Below are positions 35,687-45,240 of a stretch of DNA of 56,317 bases, piece by piece. Source of the DNA: GCA-2686265 sp036010965 (GTDB lineage Bacteria > Planctomycetota > UBA1135 > GCA-002686595); the NCBI GenBank assembly GCA_036010965.1, contig DASCMO010000128.1:1-56317 (forward strand). The letters run 5' to 3'. Numbering within the stretch: the first letter of the stretch is position 1; every line of letters starts with the position of its first letter. Both the position numbers and the translations under genes were made by a program. The notes beneath the pieces are model-generated. The model searched no databases. It saw only the letters and a list, made by a program, of their open reading frames with translations, and had not been told where the DNA came from.

Positions 35687-37087
35687 CTACTCTCGCTCGC
35701 GGGGCATGCGCGCGCCCGTCTGAGACAGCCAGCGACCGAGATCGGCCTGCAGGCTGGCGGCCAGCTCAGGGCGCTCTTCACTGAGGTCGGTCGTCTCGCC
35801 CGGATCGTCGTCGAGGTCGTACAGCTCGAGCGATCCGTCAGCGTAGCGCTCGATGAGCTTGAACCGACCCTCGCGGACAGCGCCCCCCAGTCGGTTCTGA
35901 CCGTGCCAGGCGAAGTTGGGGTAGTGGAAGAAGAGCGCGTCCCGCTCGAGCTCGCCCTTGGCCCGCAGCAGCGGCATCAGGCTCTCACCGTCCAGCGGCA
36001 CGCTCGGATCTTCGGCCAGGCCAACGGCGTCCAGCAAGGTCGAGTAGTGGTCCATGCTGATGACCGGTGTCGTGCAGATGCTGCCCGCCGGAACGACCCC
36101 AGGCCAGCGCACGATCAGGGGCACGCGGAGTCCACCCTCGAACAGAAATCCCTTGCCGGCGCGCAGCGGCCGGTTGTCCGCCACTTCCGTCCAGCCTCCA
36201 TTATCGGAGGTGAACACCACCAGCGTGCGCTCGGTGAGGCCCAGAGTGTCCAGCTCCGCGAGCAACCGCCCGACGGAGCGATCGAGGGCCTCGACCATGG
36301 CCGCGTAGACCGGATCGCGCAATCCCAGGCCCTCGCGTCCGGCGTACTTCGCGATCAGCTCACCCGGCGCCTCGGTGGGCCAGTGCACGGCGTAGTTCCA
36401 CAGGCAGAGAAAGAACGGTCGGTCACGGTGTTCGCGGACGTAGGTGATCGCCTCGTCGGCGAAGCGGTAGGGCAGGTACTCGCCCGGTCGTCGCGACGGC
36501 AGGTTGTGGATGCCGTAGGGATCGAAGTAGGTCGGTGGCCCGCCGAAGGCACACCCACCCAGATTCTGATCGAACCCCTGATGTTCGGGAACGAACTCAC
36601 CGCTCCCCCGACCCTCGGGAGCGATCTGGCGATACAGGTGCCACTTGCCCATGAAGGCCGTGTCATAGCCAGCATGCTTGAGGCGCTCGGCGATCGTGAC
36701 ATGCTCGAGAGGGAGGTGATCGAGCATCGTCGCGCCAATGAGGTGCGATGTATCCGGGGCGTAGGAGTCGCTACCGGGAAGATGGTTCGTGAGGCCCACT
36801 CGGGCAGGCGCCTGACCAGTCATCATCGCTGCGCGCGTCGGCGAGCAGACCGGCGCCGCCGCGTAGGCGTCGGTGAAGCGCATCCCGTCGGCGGCGAGCC
36901 GGTCGAGGTTGGGAGTGTCGATCCGCGTGTTGCCCTGGCATGCGAGGTCCATCCAGCCCAGGTCGTCCGCCATGATCCAGATCACGTTCGGCGGAGCGCT
37001 GCCTTGCACGGTTGCCTCCATGATCGCCGGCTCGAAATCAGATGTCGAGCAAGCGGTAACGGCGATCAGAGCGAGATAACGCAGCAT
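35687..37087 (-). CDS. Sulfatase (formylglycine type)
   Basis: A 466-residue sulfatase of the arylsulfatase family S1. The active-site motif CSPTR (Cys81-Arg85) predicts conversion of Cys81 to formylglycine, and Asp41-Asp42 (IMADDLGWMD) plus SDNGGW supply metal ligands; MGKWHL supplies further catalytic residues. The N-terminal 13 residues are hydrophobic and end in TAC, so it is likely a lipoprotein. It probably releases sulfate from sulfated polysaccharides such as algal glycans. No sulfatase-maturing enzyme is in the window. It faces the carbamoyltransferase gene tail-to-tail, 7 nt apart. Confidence 0.93.
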   Translation of the reverse strand: MLRYLALIAVTACSTSDFEPAIMEATVQGSAPPNVIWIMADDLGWMDLACQGNTRIDTPNLDRLAADGMRFTDAYAAAPVCSPTRAAMMTGQAPARVGLTNHLPGSDSYAPDTSHLIGATMLDHLPLEHVTIAERLKHAGYDTAFMGKWHLYRQIAPEGRGSGEFVPEHQGFDQNLGGCAFGGPPTYFDPYGIHNLPSRRPGEYLPYRFADEAITYVREHRDRPFFLCLWNYAVHWPTEAPGELIAKYAGREGLGLRDPVYAAMVEALDRSVGRLLAELDTLGLTERTLVVFTSDNGGWTEVADNRPLRAGKGFLFEGGLRVPLIVRWPGVVPAGSICTTPVISMDHYSTLLDAVGLAEDPSVPLDGESLMPLLRAKGELERDALFFHYPNFAWHGQNRLGGAVREGRFKLIERYADGSLELYDLDDDPGETTDLSEERPELAASLQADLGRWLSQTGARMPRERE

Positions 37088-37177
37088 CAGGGAGAAGGCC
37101 GGAGGGGTTCGGGCGTGGATCGGTCATCGAGCGTATCCTGGAGAGAGGTCGTCGGATACCTTTCGACCGTCACGCTC

Positions 37178-38383
37178 ATGCTAGCCCTTCGACTCCTGGC
37201 CGCCACGCTCGTGTGCCTGCTCTCCTCGCAGGCCTGGGGGCAGCTACCCGAAGATCCCGGGCCGCACCCGGTCGGCATCGAGAGCGTCGACTTCAGCCAC
37301 CCCCTGGCGGCAAACAACAACGTCTCGGCACGGATCCACTACCCGGCCCTGACCGACGGCTTCGGTGCACCTCCCGACGCGGCGGGCGGTCCCTATCCGG
37401 TGGTCATCTTCATCCACGGGTGGTTCGCGCCCCCCGCTTTCTACAGGAAGATCCTCGATCACGTCGCTAGCTACGGCTTCCTCGTGCTCGGAGTCGGGAC
37501 CGAGATCGGGCTGACGATGAACATCCCGAACGCCGCTCACGACGCCCATGCCCTGCTCTACTGGGCCGAGGAGCAAGGTCAGGACAGCTCCAGTTTCCTG
37601 CACGGCATGCCGGCCGACGGTCCCTGGACCGCATGGGGGCACTCGTACGGCGGCGCAGCGATCTTCCACATGCTCGAGTACGAGGATCGCATCGATCTCA
37701 TCGCGCTCATGGAGGGATTCCACTTCGACCTCCCTGCCATCGCCCTCTTCGAAGGGCCAATGATGTCTCTGGGGTCAAGCCACGACAACATCGCTCCGCC
37801 GCACAACAACTCGCGCGTCTTCTACGATGAGGCCGTCTCGGCCGAACGAAGGGTCTATCCAGAGATCGTCGGCGGCGGACACAACGGCAGCCTCGACTTC
37901 CCCTTCGGTATCGACCCCATGCCTCACTCCGAGCAGCACCGCCTGCATCGCCGCTACCTGGGTGGGTTCCTGCGTGCCGAACGGCTCGGCGAGGAAAACG
38001 TCTACCTCCACCTGTTCGGCTCCGGCCACGACGGCGAGCCGATGACCATGGAAGCTGTCTACTGGCGCCCCGCCTTATGGATCGATGTGGCCTCCAACGC
38101 ACCGACGATGCTCACGGCTGGTCTCGTCGGCGTTCCGGGCGAGCGCAGCGTCCTCGCCTGGTCGACCGCCCTCAACCCCGTTCAGGGCCCCGCGGGAGGA
38201 TTCGGCATCGATCTGAGATTCGGTGAGGCGTTTCACAAGCAGAGCTTCGGGCCCTCGGGGTTGTTCGAGACCACCACCGCCTTGCCTCAGCTTCCTCCCG
38301 GCGAGACGATCCACGGTCAGGGCATGTCCGTGGGCGGAGGAGCAGCGCAACTGACTCGCATCGCCGAAGCGACGCACCCCTGA
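37178..38383 (+). CDS. Secreted alpha/beta hydrolase
   Basis: About 401 residues from the ATG at 37178, which opens directly onto a signal peptide (LALRLLAATLVCLLSSQAWG). The upstream frame is antisense to the sulfatase and is not real. PYPVVIFIHGWFAPP gives the oxyanion strand, GHSYGG the nucleophile (Ser156), and a late GSGHDGEP could hold the His. The fold resembles the chlorophyllase/dienelactone/PET-hydrolase-like group, so an extracellular esterase is likely. The last ~90 residues (from LTAGLVGVPGE) are a beta-rich extension of unknown role. It sits 90 bp from the divergent sulfatase start. Confidence 0.78.
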   Translation: MLALRLLAATLVCLLSSQAWGQLPEDPGPHPVGIESVDFSHPLAANNNVSARIHYPALTDGFGAPPDAAGGPYPVVIFIHGWFAPPAFYRKILDHVASYGFLVLGVGTEIGLTMNIPNAAHDAHALLYWAEEQGQDSSSFLHGMPADGPWTAWGHSYGGAAIFHMLEYEDRIDLIALMEGFHFDLPAIALFEGPMMSLGSSHDNIAPPHNNSRVFYDEAVSAERRVYPEIVGGGHNGSLDFPFGIDPMPHSEQHRLHRRYLGGFLRAERLGEENVYLHLFGSGHDGEPMTMEAVYWRPALWIDVASNAPTMLTAGLVGVPGERSVLAWSTALNPVQGPAGGFGIDLRFGEAFHKQSFGPSGLFETTTALPQLPPGETIHGQGMSVGGGAAQLTRIAEATHP

Positions 38384-38393
38384 GCCTGAGCCG

Positions 38394-38414
38394 CTGACGA
38401 GGAGCGCTCGTCAG
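38394..38414. terminator. Bidirectional hairpin overlapping a stop codon
   Basis: A perfect 8-bp stem CTGACGAG / CTCGTCAG with a 5-nt loop lies between convergent genes, 11 nt after the hydrolase stop. Its right arm includes the stop codon of the minus-strand giant protein. Confidence 0.65.
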
Positions 38415-41400
38415 GGCAGGCTGACACCCACCTCGACCTGATCCGCACCCTCCTTCAGGACGATGCCCTCGACCGTCGCCCGGGAGAGACCGCGCCAGAC
38501 CGTAACATCGTACTGCCCCGGTCCGTGGTGGCCGAGGGACACGCGCCCGTCAGCCCCCGTCGCCCCCTCGCCGGAGAAGAAGCGGCGAAAACTACCGCCG
38601 GCCTGCGCCGCGTCGGACGTCTCGGTGTCCCTCCGTTGCAGGCGCCCGCGTGCTCCGGAGACCGGCAGGCCGTCGACACCGTGCACGACAGCGATCACCT
38701 CAATGCCCGCTCCGAGCACGAGCTCGAGCACTTCCTGCTCCTCCTCGGCCGAGACCACGACGCCTTCGCGTCGCGCGGGAGCGAACCCGTCCCGCCCGGC
38801 GGTGACCGTGTAGAGACCCGGCGCGAGAGCGTCGAGCCTGAACTCGCCCGTCTCCTTCGAGGTGGAGCGCACCGGTTGGAGGTCGGTACCGTCCTCCCTG
38901 GAGGCGGCCACCGTCGCACCGGCGACGGCCTGTCCCTGCGCATCCACGACCGTGCCCCGCAGGGCGATGGCCGCCCGCAGGGAGACCTCGATCCCGCGCA
39001 CGACCTCACGCTCGGCCAGCTCGAGGATCTGCGGCTCGGCGGAAGCCAGGCGGTGACCCGCCTCCCGGGGTCTCGAGGGGGCACGAACGTGCAGCTCGTA
39101 CTCACCGGCCTGCATGCGCGTGAATGCGAACTCCCCATCGCCATCGGTCCTCTCGCGGTACACCGCCCCTCCGGCGCGTTGGATCATCGAGCCGATCAGG
39201 CCGCCCGCCTCCACCTGCTCGGTGGGTCGGAGCACCACATTGCAGGCCGCGACGGGCTCCCCAGTGACCTCATCGACCACGCGCCCCTCGACGCCGCCCT
39301 CGGGAAAGAAGACATCGCAGCGGTATTCGAGCGTGTCCGGCACGTCCACAGTGACGCGCACCTCGCGGCCGGACCCCGAAACCCGAAACTCATATTCTCC
39401 TGGGGCCAGCCCGCTGAACTCGTACTCACCCTCGGCGCCGACACGCGCCATCTTGACGTCCACGCCCAGCATGTTCTCGCTCTCGAAGCACAGGGCCGTG
39501 ATACCTCCGTGCTCTACTTCGACACCGCGGTCCTTGACGACACCGAAGACGCGTGTGCCGCCCGCTGACTCGTCGATGATGTCGAAGCGCACGTCCTCCT
39601 CCGCGGGGACCGTGACCATCTCGAGGTCGAAGTTCGTCAGGAAGCTGAGCGGGTTCAGGGCCGCGTCGCCGCGCGTCGCCACGACGAAGTACCCGCCGGC
39701 CGCCATATGTTCGATGCGGTACTCCCCTAATTCATCAGCCAGCCCCTGGTAGAGGCCCGTCCCCACGCTACGGGTCGAACCCCCGGCGAACTGAGCCGGT
39801 GACATGGCAAACACTATCGACCCGGCGAGCGGTCTCTCGTTTCGGTCCTTGACCGTCCCGTGAATCCCGCCGCCGTCGAGCAGTTCGACCAGCACGCCTT
39901 CCAGGGAGCCCTGCTCCTCAAGCAAGAGCTCGCCCACCCTGGCCGCCAGATAGTCGGGGTGAAAGGCGGCGACGGACAGCTCACCGGCCGCGACACCGGT
40001 CAGCTCGAAGGCGCCCTCCTGATCGGTTCGCACGGTCTCGTCGCCCAAGAGGCCCAGTCCCGCTGCGAAGCCGAAAAAGGCCGGCGGCATGTCACGCGCG
40101 ATGTTCGGTGGGCGGGGCTCACCGTCCTCCCACCCACGACCGCGGCGGCGGCCCCCGCCCTGAAAACGTCCGTCTCCCGGCGCCAGAGCCGTCACATGCG
40201 CGCCCGCCACGGGCGCTCCCAGCGAGTTGATGACGTGCCCGCGCACGACCCCACCAACACTCATCATCACGATCACACCGCGTGCGGTCCCGCCTTCCGT
40301 CACGGCGATGCTCTCCACCTTGGCGGGCACGTAACCTTCCGCCTGGAAAGTGAGGGTCACGTCACCGGGTTGGACCGACTCAACGCGAAAGCGACCCGCC
40401 GCGTTCTCCACGAGCTGTCCGCCGGTGAACGGGTTCAAGCGACCCGGAGCATCAGCCGTCAACTCGATCCGATCGGAGGTCGTGATCGTGAAACGGCCCA
40501 CGGGCTCCGCGCGCTCGAGATCCATCACGACTCCTTCCACCGCACCGCCTTGCAGCAAGACGACCTCTATCTCGTCGCTCTCCTCCTCCTCAGGCGACCA
40601 GCGGTGCCGCTTGTCGCGGTAGGTAGGCTTGTAGAAATCGATACGGTGAGGCGCCTCTCCGGAGAACGGGCCGGCGCTGAAGCTGCCGTCCGCTGCGGTC
40701 TTGGGGAACACGAAGCCCTCGACGGCTTGTGAGAAGAAGGGCGCGAAGGTGATCTGCAGGCCGCGCCCCTCCATCTCGTTCCAGTCCACGAGGTCCCAGT
40801 GCACGTTGACGTCCGCGATCGGTTCCCCCGAGCTGTCCACCACGCGCCCACTCGCGATCGGGCCCGTGACGAGCTCGATGTCGGCGACCTCTCCAAGACC
40901 ACCTTCGCCGATCAGCACGCCTTCGCTGCGGCCGATGAGGTATCCGTCGGCGTAGCACAGGACGTCCACCTCCCCCGCCGGCACGCGGTCCATCTCGTAG
41001 CGACCTTCCGCGTCCGTCACGCGGTGGGTGGCGATCAGCAACTCGCCGGCGAGGCGCAGGTCACGCAGCCCGCGCGGCACGACGCCGACGTGAGCGCCTG
41101 CGATCGGGGCGGCCTCGTCGCCCTCGTCCTCGACCCTCGGGGCCAGCACGCGCCCAGACAGCGACCCGCCCTCGCGGGCCGTGACGACCACTCCCGTGTC
41201 GCGTCCCGCGCGCACCTCGATGTCGAGCGCATGCGAGAGTGCCATCCCCGGTCCCGATGCGCTGATCTCGTATCCGCGCCCAGGCGCGACGCCGGGAAAG
41301 CGGAAGCGCCCTTCGGCATCGGTGACGGTCTCCCGGATGCGCATCGACCCGTCCCGAGCAGAGTCGAAGACCAGGCCCAGGCCAGGGTCAAGGATGACCT

Positions 41401-42070
41401 TGGCCCCACGGACAGGCTCGCCGCCCCGCTGCCGGACGAAGCCGAAGACCTGTCCCGCGAGGCGCACGAAGATCTCCACCGGGCCGCCCGATCCCGAGGC
41501 CAGCACCATCGCACGAGACGGTGACTCTGGAACGTGGTAGGGGCTCTCCACATTCACATACCAGGTCCCCTCCATCACTTCCTCGAAGGAGAATGCGCCC
41601 AGCTCGCCGCTCTCGGCCACGGCGACGGGCTCGGCGCGCACCATGAACCCGGCGTCGAGGCCAGTCAGCGGAAGGACCCGTGAAAAGAAGTCGGCGCCGA
41701 TGGGCGGCATGGGGAGCAGCTCGACGCGAGCGCCTGGTACGCCGCTACCGTCGGTGCGGACGATCACGTGGCCCCTCAGGCGCCCAGCCCCCGCAAGGCG
41801 CACGCCGACGCCTACTCCCGTGCGGGCGGAGATCTCCTCGCCGTGCAGCGCATCGGCGCCGCCCGTGAGCGCCGTCAACGGAGCGGAGAGTTCCTCCTCG
41901 GCGGCGGCGACACCTCCACTCTCTGGCGCTACTTCCACCGGCTCGACTCCCTCGGGGCTCAGACCCCACCAGACGAGCAGGACCAGGGAGGCGACGAGTA
42001 GCCCGACGAGGGTCACGAGCGCTCGCAGGGCAGCGCCGCGTCGAGTTCGGTCGGGTGAAGTCTGGGCCAT
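38411..42070 (-). CDS. Giant membrane-anchored CarboxypepD_reg-like repeat protein
   Basis: A 1219-residue protein with one N-terminal membrane helix (residues 16-37, after an Arg-rich cytosolic start), so the rest is probably outside the membrane. The body is a string of about ten carboxypeptidase-regulatory/SpaA-like Ig domains, each with a G-x-V-x-D/G opening and a DAEGRFRFPGVAPGRGYE-type turn before VxAxxPGY strands (for example TDAEGRYEMDRVPAGEVDV, TDGDGEFAFTRMQAGEYEL). Such proteins are common in planctomycetes; proposed roles are surface adhesion or scaffolding. A His-less Gly-rich linker lies near GRFQGGGRRRGRGW. A TACAAT hexamer sits 35 nt before the ATG. Confidence 0.8.
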   Translation of the reverse strand: MAQTSPDRTRRGAALRALVTLVGLLVASLVLLVWWGLSPEGVEPVEVAPESGGVAAAEEELSAPLTALTGGADALHGEEISARTGVGVGVRLAGAGRLRGHVIVRTDGSGVPGARVELLPMPPIGADFFSRVLPLTGLDAGFMVRAEPVAVAESGELGAFSFEEVMEGTWYVNVESPYHVPESPSRAMVLASGSGGPVEIFVRLAGQVFGFVRQRGGEPVRGAKVILDPGLGLVFDSARDGSMRIRETVTDAEGRFRFPGVAPGRGYEISASGPGMALSHALDIEVRAGRDTGVVVTAREGGSLSGRVLAPRVEDEGDEAAPIAGAHVGVVPRGLRDLRLAGELLIATHRVTDAEGRYEMDRVPAGEVDVLCYADGYLIGRSEGVLIGEGGLGEVADIELVTGPIASGRVVDSSGEPIADVNVHWDLVDWNEMEGRGLQITFAPFFSQAVEGFVFPKTAADGSFSAGPFSGEAPHRIDFYKPTYRDKRHRWSPEEEESDEIEVVLLQGGAVEGVVMDLERAEPVGRFTITTSDRIELTADAPGRLNPFTGGQLVENAAGRFRVESVQPGDVTLTFQAEGYVPAKVESIAVTEGGTARGVIVMMSVGGVVRGHVINSLGAPVAGAHVTALAPGDGRFQGGGRRRGRGWEDGEPRPPNIARDMPPAFFGFAAGLGLLGDETVRTDQEGAFELTGVAAGELSVAAFHPDYLAARVGELLLEEQGSLEGVLVELLDGGGIHGTVKDRNERPLAGSIVFAMSPAQFAGGSTRSVGTGLYQGLADELGEYRIEHMAAGGYFVVATRGDAALNPLSFLTNFDLEMVTVPAEEDVRFDIIDESAGGTRVFGVVKDRGVEVEHGGITALCFESENMLGVDVKMARVGAEGEYEFSGLAPGEYEFRVSGSGREVRVTVDVPDTLEYRCDVFFPEGGVEGRVVDEVTGEPVAACNVVLRPTEQVEAGGLIGSMIQRAGGAVYRERTDGDGEFAFTRMQAGEYELHVRAPSRPREAGHRLASAEPQILELAEREVVRGIEVSLRAAIALRGTVVDAQGQAVAGATVAASREDGTDLQPVRSTSKETGEFRLDALAPGLYTVTAGRDGFAPARREGVVVSAEEEQEVLELVLGAGIEVIAVVHGVDGLPVSGARGRLQRRDTETSDAAQAGGSFRRFFSGEGATGADGRVSLGHHGPGQYDVTVWRGLSRATVEGIVLKEGADQVEVGVSLP

Positions 42071-42105
42071 GAGGTGAAGCGGTGTGGAGGGATCAGATGG
42101 TGAGC

Positions 42106-42111
42106 ATTGTA
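42106..42111 (-). promoter_or_regulatory. Candidate -10 element (TACAAT)
   Basis: On the minus strand TACAAT ends 35 nt before the ATG at 42070 and fits TANNNT closely. A leader of about 28 nt would result. No obvious -35 found. Confidence 0.4.
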
Positions 42112-42241
42112 TGACGGAGCGACAGGGCTCGGATTCTGGGAATCCCGAAGACGGCTCGCGAGGCCGCTTCGGGCGCGCCGTGGCCTGAGCGGGAGAGTAC
42201 AGCGCGAGCGGTCACGCCGACCTGATCGCCGGCGCCTGGTG

Positions 42242-42260
42242 GGAGGGCGACCATCCCTCC
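42242..42260. terminator. Hairpin in the gap after the epimerase gene
   Basis: GGAGGG/CCCTCC, 6 bp with a 7-nt loop, lies 50 nt past the epimerase stop on the minus strand, in a 239-bp gap (42071-42309). No U-tract. I see no convincing gene in this gap, only short frames with mild coding bias. Confidence 0.35.
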
Positions 42261-42309
42261 GGCGGCGGCAATGCGCCTTCTCGGAAGCAAGACCTCGTGA
42301 GGGTAGAGG

Positions 42310-43296
42310 CTAGACGCCGTTCATCTCCGCCAATGCTGCGCGCACGACCTCCTCGAACGGACCAGGAGTCCAGCCCAGCTCCTCCCGCGCCCGCGAGGAA
42401 TCGCAGAAGAAGCAGGTCGCGGTCATGCGCATGGCCTGGGGCGTGGCGCGTTCGAGGGGCCGGATGCGGTCAATGAGGCTCACCACCCCGCGCAGACCGA
42501 CCCAGACCGGGGCCGGGACGCGCAGGCGAGCAGGCCGTACACCGCAGAGGTTCGCCACGCAGCGCACGAGGGACAGGGTGTCGGGATTGGATTCCGTCAG
42601 GAGGTAGCGGCGGCCGCGGACGCCCTGATCCAGTGCCCGTAGGCATCCGTCCGCGACGTCCTCGACGCCGACCACCGCGACGCCGCCGTGCGGCACGGCG
42701 CGCACGGCCCCGCGGGCCATCTGCAGCAGGAACCACGCGCTGTTCGAGCCCTCGGGCGCGGGCCCGAAGACGGCACCTGGATTGACGACCACGACGTCCT
42801 GCGCGGCGGCCGCCGCCAGGACCAGCTCTTCCGCTGCGCGCTTGGTGGTCACGTAGTGGACGCCGAGCTCCGCGCCGTTGTAGGGCGCGTCCTCGTCGAG
42901 AACGCGTCCCGTGGGCGAGTGCCCGACGGTGACCATGGAACTCACGTGTACGAGGCGCCGGACTCCGTGTCGGCGGCAAGCGTCGAGGACGTGCCGCGTG
43001 CCCTCCACGTTCACGAGCCGTGAGCGCTCGCCATCACGCGTGCGATAGCTGATCAGGGCGCCGGAGTGGATGAGGTCGAGACCGTCCGCACCGCGCGCCG
43101 CCTCCCCCACCGCGCGTTGCACATCATCGCCTGAGGTGAGGTCCCCGACATGCCAGGTCAGATCGAGTCCGTCGAGCCGGCTCCGGTCAGAAGTCGACCG
43201 TACGAGGACATGCACCTCGCATCCGCGAGCCCGCAGCGCGCGTGCAATGAAGACGCCCAGGAAACCAGTGGCGCCCGTCAGGAAGACGCGCCTCAC
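42310..43296 (-). CDS. NAD(P)-dependent epimerase/reductase (extended SDR)
   Basis: A 328-residue extended short-chain dehydrogenase. The Rossmann loop is FLTGATGFLGVFIARAL (7-21), the catalytic pair is Tyr148 and Lys152 (HYVTTKRAAE), and HVSSMVTVG holds the Ser/Thr strand. It resembles dihydroflavonol reductase / hopanoid-associated sugar epimerase (HpnA-like) and 3-beta-HSD-like SDRs; substrate cannot be assigned. The ATG overlaps the stop of the histidine kinase by 4 nt, so the two are coupled. Confidence 0.85.
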   Translation of the reverse strand: MRRVFLTGATGFLGVFIARALRARGCEVHVLVRSTSDRSRLDGLDLTWHVGDLTSGDDVQRAVGEAARGADGLDLIHSGALISYRTRDGERSRLVNVEGTRHVLDACRRHGVRRLVHVSSMVTVGHSPTGRVLDEDAPYNGAELGVHYVTTKRAAEELVLAAAAAQDVVVVNPGAVFGPAPEGSNSAWFLLQMARGAVRAVPHGGVAVVGVEDVADGCLRALDQGVRGRRYLLTESNPDTLSLVRCVANLCGVRPARLRVPAPVWVGLRGVVSLIDRIRPLERATPQAMRMTATCFFCDSSRAREELGWTPGPFEEVVRAALAEMNGV

Positions 43297-45218
43297 GAAT
43301 CCTCTGGAGTCCGCGGCAAGGCGAGCAACGCGCGCGTGCCCCCACCCCCTTCCTCGGAGACGGGCTCGATCTCGATCTCGCCTCCGAGGTCGTCGACTAT
43401 GCGCTTGCAGATCGCGAGGCCCAGGCCCGTGCCGTGCGTGCGCGTCGTGAAGTAGGGCTCGAAGAGGCGCTCGCGGGCTTCGCTGGTCAGGCCCACGCCC
43501 GTATCGCGCATTTCGACCGCGGCCTGGGCGCCCTCCGGCCGCACGCTCACCTCCAGCCTGCCGCCGTCGGGCATCGCCTCCAGGGCGTTGGAGACCAGGT
43601 TGATCAGCACGCGCCGCACATCATTCGGGTCGGCGAAGGCGAGACAGTCTTCGCCCTGGAAGTCGACACGCACGCCGAGCTCCTCGGCCCAGGCAGCATT
43701 CAGCGCGAGGATCTCCTCGGCCAGTGCGCACAGATCGAACTTGTGGGGCTCGGACTCGTGCTCCCCTGCGAATGCGTGGAAGTCGCTCGCGATGCGCCGC
43801 ATGTTCACGACCTGACGCTGGATCAGGTCGATGGTGCGGTCGAAGATTCGGTCGAAATCCTCGCTCTTCTCGTCCCGCGCACGCTTCAGGAGGTTCGCCG
43901 AGAGACTGATCGGGGTCAGGGGGTTCTTGATCTCGTGCGCTACCTGGCGCGCCATCTCGCGCCAGGCGGCCTCCTTCTCCGCCTTGACGATCTTCTCGCG
44001 ACTGTCCCGGAGGTCGGCGGTCATCTTATTGAAAGCCTCGGCGAGCTGGCCCAATTCGTCGCCGGTCGTGACTTCGATGCGGGCGTCGAGATCGCCCGAT
44101 GCAATGCGCCGCGTGTGCAGTTCCAGGTCCAGGATCGGCTTGGTGGTGCGCCGGGCGATGAAGGCAGTCCAGAGCACGACCACGCCCAGCAAGAGCGTGG
44201 TCGCGTTGATCAGGAGGTCCCGCAGTTCGTTGACGGTGGCGTAGATGTCATCGTTGTCGATGCCGATTCCCACGACCCAGTCAAAGCCGCGCTCCTCGCC
44301 GGCGCGGCAGTGCTTGAAGGCCGCGTTCTTGCGCACGCCGCGAAACTCATACTCTGGATACATGGCCCAGTTCTCCGCCAGCGCGGCGGTCACGAGCTGG
44401 GGGAGTTCGACGGGCGGCACGGAGACGCGCGTCCCGAGGATCTCGACGCTCGGGTGAGCCAGGATCGTGTCGGCGTCCGCTCCCCAGAGCCATGCGTAGG
44501 TCGACGAGTAGATGTCCGCTCCGATCAGACCCTGAAAGTAGTCCCCGCTCCGCGCGTTGAGGATCAGTGCCTGGTAGAAGTCCCAGCCCACGAGGCCGTG
44601 AACGACACCCACGACCTGCTCGCGTTGCACCTGATCCCTGACGGGGGCGGCAAAACCGATGTGTCGGCGAGAGGGGTCGGCCGCGCCCGCCGCCGCGCCT
44701 GGGAACAGGAGTGGAGATGCGTGGTGATCGATGAGCACCAGCTCCCCCGCCCTGGCGCGCAGGAACCACTCATCGGATCGATAGTCGCGGTGCAGGATGC
44801 GGTCGAGGGTCGCCGGCGGCAGGGGCTGGCCGTGTTCGTCGCGCGTGTTCGATGCGCGGTGCTCTCCGTCGACGCTGATGGCGAGCAGGATGTCGAAGGT
44901 GCCGTCCGAGCGAACGAGCTGGTTGAAGCGCGCCTCGAGGACCTCATCGAAGGCCACCTCCTCTCCCGGATCCCCGGCCACGCACCAGCCCACGAGCGGA
45001 TCGCCCGCCCAGCGCTCGACGTCATCCCCCTGGCGCAGCACCTCGCGATCGATCTGATCGGCCAGATCCGCCGCACGGGTCAGGAGGAAATAGTGGACGA
45101 CATCCCAAGACAGGCGGTGGGCCAGCTTGCCGTCCACGTACCACGCGAAACCGAGGAAGGGCACCACCACCGCGGCCAGCACGGCGAGGACCCACTTGGT
45201 CGATATGCGCCGGATCAT
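43293..45218 (-). CDS. Membrane sensor histidine kinase, NtrY-like
   Basis: A 641-residue kinase. TM1 is about residues 9-27, a large extracytoplasmic sensor of about 300 residues follows (Cache-like, including WVVGIGIDNDDIYATV before the membrane), TM2 is about 337-357, then a HAMP linker (TTKPILDLELHTRRIASGD), the dimerisation helix with VAHEIKNPLTPISL (His428), and an HATPase with NLVSNALEAMPDGG, RDTGVGLT and GTGLGLAICKRIV. The DHp sequence is like NtrY. No response regulator is beside it; an epimerase is coupled downstream instead. Its divergent promoter seems to share a -10 with the glycosyltransferase gene. Confidence 0.9.
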   Translation of the reverse strand: MIRRISTKWVLAVLAAVVVPFLGFAWYVDGKLAHRLSWDVVHYFLLTRAADLADQIDREVLRQGDDVERWAGDPLVGWCVAGDPGEEVAFDEVLEARFNQLVRSDGTFDILLAISVDGEHRASNTRDEHGQPLPPATLDRILHRDYRSDEWFLRARAGELVLIDHHASPLLFPGAAAGAADPSRRHIGFAAPVRDQVQREQVVGVVHGLVGWDFYQALILNARSGDYFQGLIGADIYSSTYAWLWGADADTILAHPSVEILGTRVSVPPVELPQLVTAALAENWAMYPEYEFRGVRKNAAFKHCRAGEERGFDWVVGIGIDNDDIYATVNELRDLLINATTLLLGVVVLWTAFIARRTTKPILDLELHTRRIASGDLDARIEVTTGDELGQLAEAFNKMTADLRDSREKIVKAEKEAAWREMARQVAHEIKNPLTPISLSANLLKRARDEKSEDFDRIFDRTIDLIQRQVVNMRRIASDFHAFAGEHESEPHKFDLCALAEEILALNAAWAEELGVRVDFQGEDCLAFADPNDVRRVLINLVSNALEAMPDGGRLEVSVRPEGAQAAVEMRDTGVGLTSEARERLFEPYFTTRTHGTGLGLAICKRIVDDLGGEIEIEPVSEEGGGGTRALLALPRTPEDS

Positions 45219-45226
45219 TCTGCGCG

Positions 45227-45233
45227 TATCCTA
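45227..45233. promoter_or_regulatory. Overlapping divergent -10 elements
   Basis: TATCCTA contains TATCCT on the plus strand (45227-45232) and TAGGAT on the minus strand (45233-45228). They lie 8 nt before the GTG at 45241 and 9 nt before the ATG at 45218. The start codons of the two divergent genes are only 22 bp apart, leaving no room for separate promoters. Confidence 0.45.
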
Positions 45234-45240
45234 AGCGCCC

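Noticed and set aside
35582..37177. Open frame antisense to the formylglycine sulfatase, in frame with the alpha/beta hydrolase
   Set aside because: The sulfatase on the other strand has every family motif; a signal peptide at 37178 marks the true hydrolase start.
42093..42309. Short frames on both strands in the gap after the epimerase gene
   Set aside because: Each has only mild third-position bias, the plus frame is broken by a stop, and neither resembles a known protein.
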